Origin: Candidatus Eiseniibacteriota bacterium
GTDB taxonomy: Bacteria; Eisenbacteria; RBG-16-71-46
Reading direction: 5' to 3'
NCBI GenBank assembly: GCA_005893365.1
Contig: VBPB01000081.1
Coordinates: 16,133 to 33,563, forward strand
Length of the DNA: 17,431 nucleotides
Part shown: positions 6,837 through 13,180 of the stretch, one piece after another
How the letters are laid out: each line of letters opens with the position of its first letter
How positions within the stretch are numbered: position 1 is the stretch's first letter
Program-made: the position numbers and the translations under genes
The notes under the pieces: model-generated
What the model saw: only the letters and a program-made list of their open reading frames with translations
Database searches by the model: none
Told to the model about the DNA's origin: nothing

Positions 6837-8947
6837 CGGACCAGCGCTCCCGGCGCGATGCGCGCCACGATCGGCGCCGGCTGGCAGCGCAGGACGCACG
6901 GACCGGAGAGCGGCAGATGCGCCCCCGCCGCGGGCCGCTGCTCGACCACCACGCCACTGCCGACGTACTGGACCGCCACCTGCCGGCGCGTCAGCTCGCG
7001 AAACGCCTGGCGCAGCGACAGGCCGGCGAGATCGGGCAGGCAGCGCCCGGTCGAATCCTCGGGGGCCGAGAGCCACACCGCGACCGGAGCCCCCCGCTCC
7101 ACCGCGCTCCCCGCCGCCGGCTCCTGGCTCAACACCCGCGGCCCCGAGCCGGTGAACCGGGCATGCAGACCGTAGCCCGCGAGCCGCTGCTCGGCGGCGG
7201 CCGGCGGCAGCAGGCGCAGGTCGGGGACGGTGACCGGCGCCGGGGCGGGCGGGCGCATGGCGACCTGCGTCACCCCCGGGGTGAGCGTGCCGTCGGGGAT
7301 GCGCATCAGGTCGCGGATGACCTCGCGGAACACCGGGGCCGCCACCTCGCCGCCGAAGTACTTCTTGCCGCGCGGCTCGTCGATGACGACCAGGCCGACG
7401 ATGCGCGGGTCCTCCGCCGGGGCGAAGCCGACGAACGAGGAGAGGAACTGTCCCGCGCCGTAGGTGCCGACCGAGGCGTCGTACTTCTGCGCGGTCCCGG
7501 TCTTGCCGGCGATGGTGATGCCCGGCACGCGCGCCAGCTTGGCGGTGCCGCTGTCCACGACCGCCGTCAGCATCGTGCGCAACGTGGCGCTGGTCGCCTC
7601 GCTGAACACGCGGCGCGAAGCCTGCGGCTGCTCGCGCCGCACCACTTGGCCCTGCGGGTCGCGCACCTCGCGCAGCAGCATCGGCCGCATCAGCACCCCG
7701 CCGTTGGCGATGGCCGCGTAGGCGAGCGTCAGCTGGAGCGGCGTCACCGACAGCTCGTGCCCGATGGCGATCGTGGGCGTCGAGCGCGCCGACCAGTGCT
7801 CGGGCGCGCGCAGCAGCCCGCCCGCCTCGCCCGGGAACTCGACGCCGGTGATGCTGCCGAAGCCGAGCGCCGTCGCGTAGCGGTAGAGCCGCTGCGCCCC
7901 GACCGCGCATCCGATCTTGCCCATGACGATGTTGCTCGACCAGCGGATCGCGTCGCGGAACGAATAGCGCGGCGCCTTGTGGACGTCGTGGAACGTGACC
8001 CCGGGCGCCACGGTCGCCACCCCGGTCGCCGACGCCTCGAACACCTGGTCGGGCTTGACCACACCTTCCTCCAGGGCCGCCGCGGCCGCCACCACTTTAT
8101 AGGTCGAGCCCGGCTCGTACTGATCGGTGAAGTTCCAGTTGCGACCCTTGCCGGGCCCCAGGTGCGGCGAGACCGCCGCCGCCAGGATCTCCCCGGTGCG
8201 CGGGTCGAGGAACATCGCGAAGCCGCGCACCGCCCGGAGCGAGTCCACCGCCGCCGCCAGATGCGACTCGAGGATGCACTGGAGGTCGGCGTCGAGCGTG
8301 AGCACCAGCCGGTCGCCGTCCGCGGGGCGGCGCCGCTCGCCGCCCGGGAGCGGATGCGAGTGGCCGGCGCCGTCGCGCAGCAGCGTGGTCCAGCCGGTCT
8401 GCCCGCGCAGCAGGTCGTCGAACTCGAGCTCGATGCCGTCGACGCCGGCGTCGTCGAGATCGGTGCGCCCCACCAGCTCCGCAGCCGCGGCGCCGAGCGG
8501 ATAGACCCGCTGCACCTCGGTCGCCAGGTAGATGCCGCGCTCGCGGCGCGCCCGCAGCGACTCGGCCAGGGCGGGCGAGATGCTGCGCGCGACCCGCACG
8601 TAGCGCGGCCGGCGGGCGAACGACTTGGCGAGGACCCCCGGGTCCAGCCCCAGCCGCGGGGCCAGCATCCGCGCGGTGCGCCGCGGGTCGGCCATCTCGC
8701 GCGGGACCGCCGAGACCGAATAGGTGAGCAGGTCGCGCGCCAGGACGCGCCCCGCGCGATCGACCAGGTTGCCGCGCGTCGCGGGGTCGACGACGCGCTG
8801 TTCCTGGTTCGCGTCGGCCCGCTCCTGGTAGTAGTCGTGGCGTCCGATCGCGAGCCACGCCACCCGAAGCCAGACCGACACCAGCCCCAACAACAAGCCG
8901 GCCGCAGCCACCAGCACCCGACTCTTGCGCATTTCCCTGTGGGCCAA
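6833..8947 (-). CDS. ftsI: FtsI, division class B PBP (transpeptidase) with two PASTA domains
   Basis: FtsI (PBP3-like) is the bitopic transpeptidase that cross-links septal peptidoglycan in partnership with FtsW. The 704-residue product has one N-terminal membrane span (about 9-34), a PBP dimerisation domain with RGNLVDRAGRVLA (58-70), and a transpeptidase domain with all three active-site motifs: STYK (281-284, nucleophile S281), SSN (337-339) and KTGT (482-485). Two PASTA domains follow (about 572-627 and 634-690), each with a VPDL/LPDL start and an 'EPAAG/RPAAG' turn. The second contains C636, C684 and C688. The chosen start is TTG at 8947, with GGAGG at 8955-8959; an in-frame ATG at 8932 (699 residues) is the alternative, but only an AGGGAA touching it precedes it. 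The tail resembles SpoVD/PBP2x-type PBPs more than E. coli FtsI. Confidence 0.95.
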   Translation of the reverse strand: MAHREMRKSRVLVAAAGLLLGLVSVWLRVAWLAIGRHDYYQERADANQEQRVVDPATRGNLVDRAGRVLARDLLTYSVSAVPREMADPRRTARMLAPRLGLDPGVLAKSFARRPRYVRVARSISPALAESLRARRERGIYLATEVQRVYPLGAAAAELVGRTDLDDAGVDGIELEFDDLLRGQTGWTTLLRDGAGHSHPLPGGERRRPADGDRLVLTLDADLQCILESHLAAAVDSLRAVRGFAMFLDPRTGEILAAAVSPHLGPGKGRNWNFTDQYEPGSTYKVVAAAAALEEGVVKPDQVFEASATGVATVAPGVTFHDVHKAPRYSFRDAIRWSSNIVMGKIGCAVGAQRLYRYATALGFGSITGVEFPGEAGGLLRAPEHWSARSTPTIAIGHELSVTPLQLTLAYAAIANGGVLMRPMLLREVRDPQGQVVRREQPQASRRVFSEATSATLRTMLTAVVDSGTAKLARVPGITIAGKTGTAQKYDASVGTYGAGQFLSSFVGFAPAEDPRIVGLVVIDEPRGKKYFGGEVAAPVFREVIRDLMRIPDGTLTPGVTQVAMRPPAPAPVTVPDLRLLPPAAAEQRLAGYGLHARFTGSGPRVLSQEPAAGSAVERGAPVAVWLSAPEDSTGRCLPDLAGLSLRQAFRELTRRQVAVQYVGSGVVVEQRPAAGAHLPLSGPCVLRCQPAPIVARIAPGALVR

Positions 8948-8965
8948 CTCCTTCCCTCCGTGGAA

Positions 8966-8987
8966 CGGCGGTTCACGCAGACCGCCG
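8966..8987 (-). promoter_or_regulatory. Hairpin in the ftsL-ftsI gap, just upstream of the ftsI ribosome site
   Basis: A perfect 7-bp inverted repeat (CGGCGGT, 8-base loop, ACCGCCG) ends about 6 bases before the GGAGG of ftsI in the transcript. The 116-bp gap 8948-9063 is the only real gap inside the dcw run, and I see no convincing -35/-10 pair in it. The hairpin could tune ftsI translation or RNA processing (inference). A GC-rich stem of this size can also occur by chance. Confidence 0.35.
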
Positions 8988-9063
8988 GGCCGTCACAAGC
9001 GCGGTGCGGTGGTGCGGCCGGCATACCTCTCCGGACGCCCGATCCGTTATGAGTGGCCGGTCG

Positions 9064-9501
9064 TCAATCCTGTGCGCGAACCCGGGCCGTGGCCTCCGGC
9101 ACGAGTGCACGCGATGCCCTCTCCGCCCACGCCAGCACCGAGGCGGGTTCGCCGTCCCGGTCCGGGGTCACGCCCGCCGCCAGGTACTCGGACGGCAGCG
9201 CGATCACCTGCTTGGCGTCGGCCGGCGCCAGACCCCAACGGGCGGCGAGGGGGGCGGTCTCGGCGCGGGTGGCGCGGCGTTCTCGATCGGCGCGGACGAA
9301 GGCGAGCCGCGCCCGCGCCAGCTCGAGTGCCGTGCGGTCCTGACCGAGCGCCAGGGAGAGCTGGGCCAGACGCGAGCCCTCCCAGACCTCGACCAGCAGC
9401 ATCCCGACCACGGCCGCGGCGATCAGCCACAGCCCGGGCCGGAGGACGCGCAGCTCCGCTGCGCGCCACGATGGACCGGAACGTCCCTGTCCCAGCTTCA
9501 T
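9064..9501 (-). CDS. ftsL: FtsL-like bitopic divisome protein
   Basis: A 145-residue protein with a short basic N-terminus, a single membrane span (about 22-40, GLWLIAAAVVGMLLVEVW) and a following segment (about 41-82) rich in Leu, Ala, Arg and Glu that is compatible with a coiled coil. This is the plan of FtsL, which in well-studied bacteria links FtsB/DivIC and the FtsWI synthase. The sequence itself is weakly conserved, so the call rests on size, topology and position between rsmH and ftsI, where ftsL normally sits. The C-terminal part holds WGLAPADAKQVIALP (89-103), a segment seen in FtsL-like proteins of several phyla as far as I recall. The ATG at 9501 overlaps the rsmH stop as ATGA, and GGAGG (9510-9514) lies 8 bases upstream. 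Confidence 0.75.
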   Translation of the reverse strand: MKLGQGRSGPSWRAAELRVLRPGLWLIAAAVVGMLLVEVWEGSRLAQLSLALGQDRTALELARARLAFVRADRERRATRAETAPLAARWGLAPADAKQVIALPSEYLAAGVTPDRDGEPASVLAWAERASRALVPEATARVRAQD

Positions 9502-10424
9502 GCGGAGTTCCTCCGGAAGGCGCGGAGCCGTGCGCTGCGTGCGCGCGGGTTCGCGGCCCTCTCCTCCAGTGAGGGGGTCACCACCTTGCGATTCAGCTCC
9601 TGCCACGGCCCCTCGGCAGGCCGCGCCTGCAGCAGACGAACCTTCCGCCGCGTGGCCGGCTCGGGCCGGCCCCGCAGCGCCTGCTTGATGCGCCGATCCT
9701 CGCCCGAGTGGTAGGCGAGGGTCACCACCACGCCGCCGGGACGCATCGCGCCCGGCAGCCACGCCAGCACCGCCTCGAGCTCCGCGGCCTCGTCGTTGAT
9801 CCAGATGCGCAGCGCCTGGAACACGCGCGCGGTGCGACGGGGATGGGGCCGGCCTCCCAGCACGCGGTCCGTCAGCTCCGCGAGCGAGCGGGTCGTAGGG
9901 AGTTCCCCGCGTCCCGCGGCCAAGAGGATGGCGCGCGCCAGGCGCCGGCCCTGCGGAAGATCCCCGTGCTCGCGGAGCGCTTCCGCCAGTTCGGCCTCGC
10001 TGACCGTGGCGAGCCGTTCGGACGCGGGCCGGCCGGCTCCCACGTCCATGCGCAGGTCGAGGGGCCCCTCGCGCATGAAGCTCATGCCGCGCTCGGGGGC
10101 GTCGATCTGCCGCGACGAGAGCCCGAGGTCGAAGAGGGCGCCCGTGAACGGCGTGGTCCCCAGGCGCGCGTGGACCGCACCCAGCTCGCGGAAGGTGGCC
10201 TGGGCCAGGGTCACGCGCCCTCCGAAGCGCTGCAGCCGTTCGCCCGCGCGGGCGATGGCCTCGGGGTCGCGATCGGTGCCGAGCAGGCGCGCGCCGGGCT
10301 CGGCGTCCAACAGGGCTTCCGCGTGGCCGCCGTCGCCCAGGGTCGCGTCCAGGTAGAGTCCGGGACCATTGCGGAGCACGCGCAGGACCTCGGCGACCAG
10401 CACCGGCTCATGACGCGCGCTCAC
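9498..10424 (-). CDS. rsmH: RsmH (MraW), 16S rRNA m4C1402 methyltransferase
   Basis: RsmH is the S-adenosylmethionine-dependent N4-methyltransferase acting on C1402 of 16S rRNA. The 308-residue product starts MSARHEPVLVAEVL, the typical 'HxPVL' N-terminus. It then has the SAM-binding DATLGDGGHA (26-35), GTDRDPEAIA (49-58), DLGLSSRQID (99-108), GPLDLRMD (120-127), FQALRIWIND (202-211), AYHSGEDRRIK (237-247; usually SYHSLEDR) and NPRARSARLRA (292-302). The start is GTG at 10424, which overlaps the end of the preceding STAS gene by 17 bases; the ATG at 10411 is out of frame. The 3' end overlaps ftsL as ATGA. Length is normal for the family. Confidence 0.96.
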   Translation of the reverse strand: MSARHEPVLVAEVLRVLRNGPGLYLDATLGDGGHAEALLDAEPGARLLGTDRDPEAIARAGERLQRFGGRVTLAQATFRELGAVHARLGTTPFTGALFDLGLSSRQIDAPERGMSFMREGPLDLRMDVGAGRPASERLATVSEAELAEALREHGDLPQGRRLARAILLAAGRGELPTTRSLAELTDRVLGGRPHPRRTARVFQALRIWINDEAAELEAVLAWLPGAMRPGGVVVTLAYHSGEDRRIKQALRGRPEPATRRKVRLLQARPAEGPWQELNRKVVTPSLEERAANPRARSARLRAFRRNSA

Positions 10425-10890
10425 GTTCCGGCTCGGGGGCGGGGGCGCCCGCCGACAGCAGATCCGCCGCCGAGGGCCAGCAGCGCAGGCGGGATTCGCA
10501 GCCCGCGACGCGGAAGAGGTCGCGCAGGTAGCGCGAGAGCCCGCAGACCACGACGCCGCCGGAGGCCGCCTCGCAGCGGTCGAAGGCTTCCATCAGCGCC
10601 GGCACGACGCGGAAGTCGATGTGCTCGAGGGCGGCGCAGTCCACCAGCACCTGCTCGGCGCCCCGCGCCACCAGATCGTCGAGCAGGCGCGCCAGCCGCC
10701 GCGCGGCCTCGTCGTCGATGGCGCCGCGCAGCGCCACGCGCGCCACCCCGGGCGCACCGTTCGGCGAGGTGCCGGCGCGCTCGTGCCACTCGACCCGGGC
10801 GCCCGCCTCGGGACGGCCGACGCGCAGCGCCACGGTGAGCGACAGCGCCGGGCGCGGGGGCGACGTGTCGGGGCGGTCCAGGCCGATCAT
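10408..10890 (-). CDS. STAS-domain protein (anti-sigma-factor-antagonist-like) within the dcw cluster
   Basis: A 160-residue soluble protein. Residues 1-45 are a variable leader; 48-147 fit a STAS fold: a first strand GVARVALRGAIDDEAARRL (47-65), a helix, the central VLVDCAALEHIDFRVVPALM (81-100), GGVVVCGLS (111-119), and YLRDLFRVAG (121-130) with a final amphipathic segment. In SpoIIAA-type antagonists the central motif is I-D-S-S-G, with the first serine phosphorylated by an anti-sigma kinase. Here it reads I-D-F-R-V, so the phosphorylation site is absent. Five cysteines (85, 106, 116, 131, 137) are present. Its ATG overlaps the mraZ stop (TGATG), with AAGGA 9 bases upstream; its end overlaps rsmH. 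Fold assignment is fairly confident. Function is unknown: a non-phosphorylated partner-switch component, an MlaB-like scaffold or a divisome-linked regulator are all possible. Confidence 0.75.
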   Translation of the reverse strand: MIGLDRPDTSPPRPALSLTVALRVGRPEAGARVEWHERAGTSPNGAPGVARVALRGAIDDEAARRLARLLDDLVARGAEQVLVDCAALEHIDFRVVPALMEAFDRCEAASGGVVVCGLSRYLRDLFRVAGCESRLRCWPSAADLLSAGAPAPEPERERAS

Positions 10891-11351
10891 CAGGCTTCTT
10901 CCTTGAAGAGCCCGGCGGCGAGCTCCTCGTAGTCGCCGGGCGTATCCACGACCTTCTTGGTCAGCTGCGCGAAGCGCTCGGGATTCCAGATCTCGATACA
11001 GGTATCGGACCCATGCAGCACGGCATCCTTGCCGAGCGCTGCATGGGCGATCAGTGCCGGTGAGATCGTGATCCGTCCTTGGGAATCCACCGTCACTTCC
11101 ATCGCATCCTGGAGGAACGCGCGCTTGAAGGCGCGCGCCTTGGCATCGCCGGGCGAGAACTTGCGGATCTTCTCGAGCATCCGCTGCCAGCCCTCCGGCG
11201 GATACACGGCGATGCAGCCATCGAAACCACGGTTGAGGAAGAACGTCGAGAGCGGCCGGCGCGCCGACCCGCCGCGCCGCATGTCGGTCGGCACGGCGAT
11301 GCGACCCTTATGGTCGATGGCGTACGAGAAGGTCCCGACGAACGACGGCAT
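10890..11351 (-). CDS. mraZ: MraZ, transcriptional regulator of the dcw operon
   Basis: MraZ is a DNA-binding protein of the AbrB-like (SpoVT/MazE) swapped-hairpin fold that forms a ring and binds repeated boxes in its own promoter region; in E. coli it represses the dcw genes. The 153-residue product contains the two tandem repeats expected: GTFSYAIDHKGRIAVP (6-21) with the D-x-K-G-R core, and VTVDSQGRITISPAL (86-100) with D-x-x-G-R. Length is normal (E. coli 152). The ATG at 11351 has GAGGG 9 bases upstream (11361-11365), and directly upstream lie four candidate MraZ boxes. The stop codon shares one base with the STAS gene start (TGATG). It is the first gene of the dcw transcript. Confidence 0.96.
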   Translation of the reverse strand: MPSFVGTFSYAIDHKGRIAVPTDMRRGGSARRPLSTFFLNRGFDGCIAVYPPEGWQRMLEKIRKFSPGDAKARAFKRAFLQDAMEVTVDSQGRITISPALIAHAALGKDAVLHGSDTCIEIWNPERFAQLTKKVVDTPGDYEELAAGLFKEEA

Positions 11352-11375
11352 CGAATGCGGCCCTCAGGAAGGAAT

Positions 11376-11410
11376 CACCATCCACCGCCACAAATCCCCA
11401 CGCGGCCCCA
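11376..11410 (-). promoter_or_regulatory. MraZ operator: four boxes at 10-bp period
   Basis: Reading on the minus strand, TGGGG (11410-11406), TGGGG (11400-11396), TGGCG (11390-11386) and TGGTG (11380-11376) occur at exact 10-bp steps separated by 5-base spacers. MraZ boxes described in E. coli and Mycoplasma are TGGG-type pentamers separated by 5 bases near the mraZ promoter. The first two boxes are perfect and the last two degenerate. They lie just downstream of the predicted start of transcription and before the mraZ ribosome site, so bound MraZ would be expected to block transcription. Confidence 0.8.
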
Positions 11411-11419
11411 CAGCCGCGC

Positions 11420-11449
11420 AATGTAGGTGAGCGGCCGCGCCGCTGTCAA
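11420..11449 (-). promoter_or_regulatory. Probable sigma70-type promoter of the dcw operon
   Basis: On the minus strand a perfect TTGACA (11449-11444) is followed after 18 bases by TACATT (11425-11420, four of six matches to the -10 consensus). The -35 is preceded by an unusually A/T-rich stretch for this region (about 11446-11480), which could act as an UP-like element. Transcription should begin near 11413, giving a leader of about 60 bases that contains the MraZ boxes. The spacer holds a small dyad (GCGGC/GCCGC, 11431-11443). It is the only convincing promoter I see in the window. Confidence 0.75.
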
Positions 11450-11491
11450 AAGGAAAACATCGATCGCACCAAGAAAGATGCGGCCTAACCC

Positions 11492-11505
11492 TGCACGCGT
11501 GTGCA
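11492..11505. promoter_or_regulatory. Short dyad upstream of the dcw promoter
   Basis: TGCAC and GTGCA form a 5-bp inverted repeat around a 4-base centre, about 43 bp upstream of the -35 box. It could be a regulator site or the remnant of a hairpin; no T-run follows it, so it is not a convincing terminator. The rest of the stretch 11450-11585 is GC-rich sequence in which I see no gene. Confidence 0.2.
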
Positions 11506-11585
11506 CTCGGGGCCTCGCGGGGGGCGCGCGCAACGACATCCGGGGCTTCCACGCCGCCGCGACACCTCGTCCGCGCCGCGGCGGC

Positions 11586-11635
11586 GCGTGGGGCGTCAGC
11601 GTGGGGCGTCAGCGTGGGGCGTCAGCGTGGGTTCA
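11586..11635. repeat. 13-bp tandem repeat (three full copies plus a partial) at the stop codon of the GT-C gene
   Basis: The unit GCGTGGGGCGTCA is repeated perfectly at 11586-11598, 11599-11611 and 11612-11624. A fourth, shortened copy GCGTGGGTTCA (11625-11635) ends in the TCA that is the complement of the gene's TGA stop. Each unit therefore carries a TGA on the minus strand. The plus (template) strand has four G-runs of 3-4 bases (11590, 11603, 11616, 11629) separated by uniform 9-base loops. This could fold as a G-quadruplex, although the loops are longer than in standard definitions. Confidence 0.9.
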
Positions 11636-13180
11636 GCGCCGCGCGCGGAGCGAGTCGAAGACCGCCCAGTCCACCCGATAGAAGGAGTAGATGACCGGCT
11701 CGGGCTTGCTGACGCCGAGGTTGGGGACGTACGTGTCCCCGAGCGGCTCGAGGCACGCGTGGTAGGGGCTGCGCGTCATGAGACTCTGCCCGACCGCGGC
11801 CCGGTCGACGAGGTAGTCGGGGCGCGCGAAGCTGGCGAAGTAGAACCCCGCCACCGCGTCCTCCTGACTCTCGCGCTGCAGACCCGGCACCATCTCGGGC
11901 GTCACCAGTCCGGCCAGGTCGATCACCCGCCGCCGGCCGAAGTAGCCGATGGCGCCGATGTCGGGCGTGGCGATCACCGCGTCTTGGGGCGTGTGCCGGT
12001 CGAACCATCGCCCCCAGGCGATCAGGCTCCGCTCCAGCGCCGGCGTGAAGGTCCGGACGTGCGGCAGCACCTGCGTCCGATAGACCACCAGGTTCTGCGC
12101 CAGCACGAGCACGGTCAGCGCCGCGGCGGCGACCGCGACCAGGCGGCGGCGCGCCGGCCCCGGCTGCTCGCCCGCCCACCACCGCTCGGCGGCGCGCCAC
12201 GCGAGCCAGCCCAGCACCGGCAGGCTCGGCACCAGGTAGCGCGAGATCACCGGCACGCCGCGCGAGGCGTAGAAGGCCGGCAGGCCCAGGAGCCAGGCCC
12301 ACGGCACCAGCCGCTGGGACGGCGCAGGCGAGCGCCACATGCGCCGGGCGCCGACCAGGAGCGCCAGCACCAGCACGGCCGCGAGCACGCCGTCGGTGGC
12401 GCCGACGATGCGCGCCATGCGCCACAGGTTCTCGGCGTGATCACGCACCCCTTCCGCGCCGGCGGTCTTGGCCACCAGCGTCTGGGGCCAGAAGGTGTGG
12501 AAGTAGAGGCGCGCGAACACCACCCAGCCGCCGTAGACGCACACCGGCGCCAGGGTCCCGAGCACCAGGCGCCGCAGACCCTCGCGGTTGTCGGCCTCGA
12601 TGAGCAGGAACACGCCCCACAGCAGCAGCAGGAACACCGCCTCGGGACGCGCCAGGGCCGCCAGCGACCACAGGGCTCCGGTGCGCAGCGGACGCGCGCC
12701 CCAGCGCGAGCCCTCGGTGAACGCGACGAAGCCGGCCAGCGTGAGGGTGGTGGCGAGCGAGGTCTCCATCCCGGAGGTGGACCAGCGGATCATCCAGGCG
12801 TGGCCCGCCCAGGCCAGCGTCGCCGCCGCGCGCACCGACGGGCTGGGCACGGTGCGGCGCATCAGCTGGAGGAACAGGCCGACCGACGCGAGCGCCGCCG
12901 CCATGCCGATCACGCGCGCGGCCGTGAGCCCGTCGAACCCGATCGCGATCGCGTCGGCGAGCAGCGTCACCCACAACGGGCTGGTGCAACCGTAGACGCG
13001 CTCCCCGACGTTGAACACCAGCCCGCGCCCGGCCGCCACGTTGCTGGCGTAGCGCAGGTGGATGAACGTGTCGTCGGTGAGGTAGTGGCGGAGCGGCCAC
13101 ATGAGCGCCGCCGCCAGCACCAGCCCCAAGGCCAGCGCCCAGCGCTCGACCCGCGTCATCGGCCCGTAGAGCGTCTGCAT
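11633..13180 (-). CDS. Polytopic GT-C-type glycosyltransferase
   Basis: A 515-residue membrane protein with about ten hydrophobic segments up to residue 365, then a soluble C-terminal domain. After the first span it has a periplasmic-type loop TDDTFIHLRYASNVAAG (35-51) and NVGERVYGCTSPLW (57-70). The paired acidic residues (D36-D37) and the 'GxG-x-x-x-N-x-GERV-x-G-x-(T/S)-x-x-LW' pattern resemble GT-C enzymes of the ArnT/AftB-like groups, which use polyprenyl-phosphate sugars. Further features are STSGMET (134-140), LARPEA (176-181) and, in the C-terminal domain, ATPDIGAIGYF (404-414). Donor and acceptor cannot be deduced. The ATG at 13180 shares one base with the preceding stop (TGATG) and follows a GAGGGG site. 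It is the last gene of the glycosyltransferase operon; its stop lies in a 13-bp tandem repeat. Confidence 0.8.
   Translation of the reverse strand: MQTLYGPMTRVERWALALGLVLAAALMWPLRHYLTDDTFIHLRYASNVAAGRGLVFNVGERVYGCTSPLWVTLLADAIAIGFDGLTAARVIGMAAALASVGLFLQLMRRTVPSPSVRAAATLAWAGHAWMIRWSTSGMETSLATTLTLAGFVAFTEGSRWGARPLRTGALWSLAALARPEAVFLLLLWGVFLLIEADNREGLRRLVLGTLAPVCVYGGWVVFARLYFHTFWPQTLVAKTAGAEGVRDHAENLWRMARIVGATDGVLAAVLVLALLVGARRMWRSPAPSQRLVPWAWLLGLPAFYASRGVPVISRYLVPSLPVLGWLAWRAAERWWAGEQPGPARRRLVAVAAAALTVLVLAQNLVVYRTQVLPHVRTFTPALERSLIAWGRWFDRHTPQDAVIATPDIGAIGYFGRRRVIDLAGLVTPEMVPGLQRESQEDAVAGFYFASFARPDYLVDRAAVGQSLMTRSPYHACLEPLGDTYVPNLGVSKPEPVIYSFYRVDWAVFDSLRARR

Noticed and set aside
5377..7155. 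Very long plus-strand open frames opposite the dcw and glycosyltransferase genes (for example 5377-7155, 6719-9052, 11501-13321).
   Set aside because: They are antisense to genes with clear catalytic motifs, have low-complexity Arg/Gly/His/Gln-rich translations and no domains. Long antisense frames are expected from GC-biased third codon positions.
7744..9024. Minus-strand frame starting with an ATG at 9024 behind an AGAGG-like site in the ftsL-ftsI gap.
   Set aside because: It runs into ftsI in a different frame and its translation is Arg/Ser-rich with no motif. The ftsI frame is the real one.
10211..10411. ATG at 10411 overlapping the STAS stop as ATGA.
   Set aside because: It is out of frame with rsmH and gives a 66-residue shadow. 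The HEPVL N-terminus of RsmH requires the GTG at 10424.
11364..11552. 62-codon minus-strand ORF upstream of mraZ.
   Set aside because: It crosses the promoter and the MraZ boxes, has no ribosome site that I can see and no recognisable domain.
11572..11588. 7-bp GC stem with a 3-base loop downstream of the GT-C gene as an intrinsic terminator.
   Set aside because: No T-run follows in the direction of transcription, and such stems are common in this base composition.
11586..11631. TGGGG repeats in the tandem array as extra MraZ boxes.
   Set aside because: The period is 13 bp rather than 10, they lie on the opposite strand, and they are more than 130 bp upstream of the promoter.
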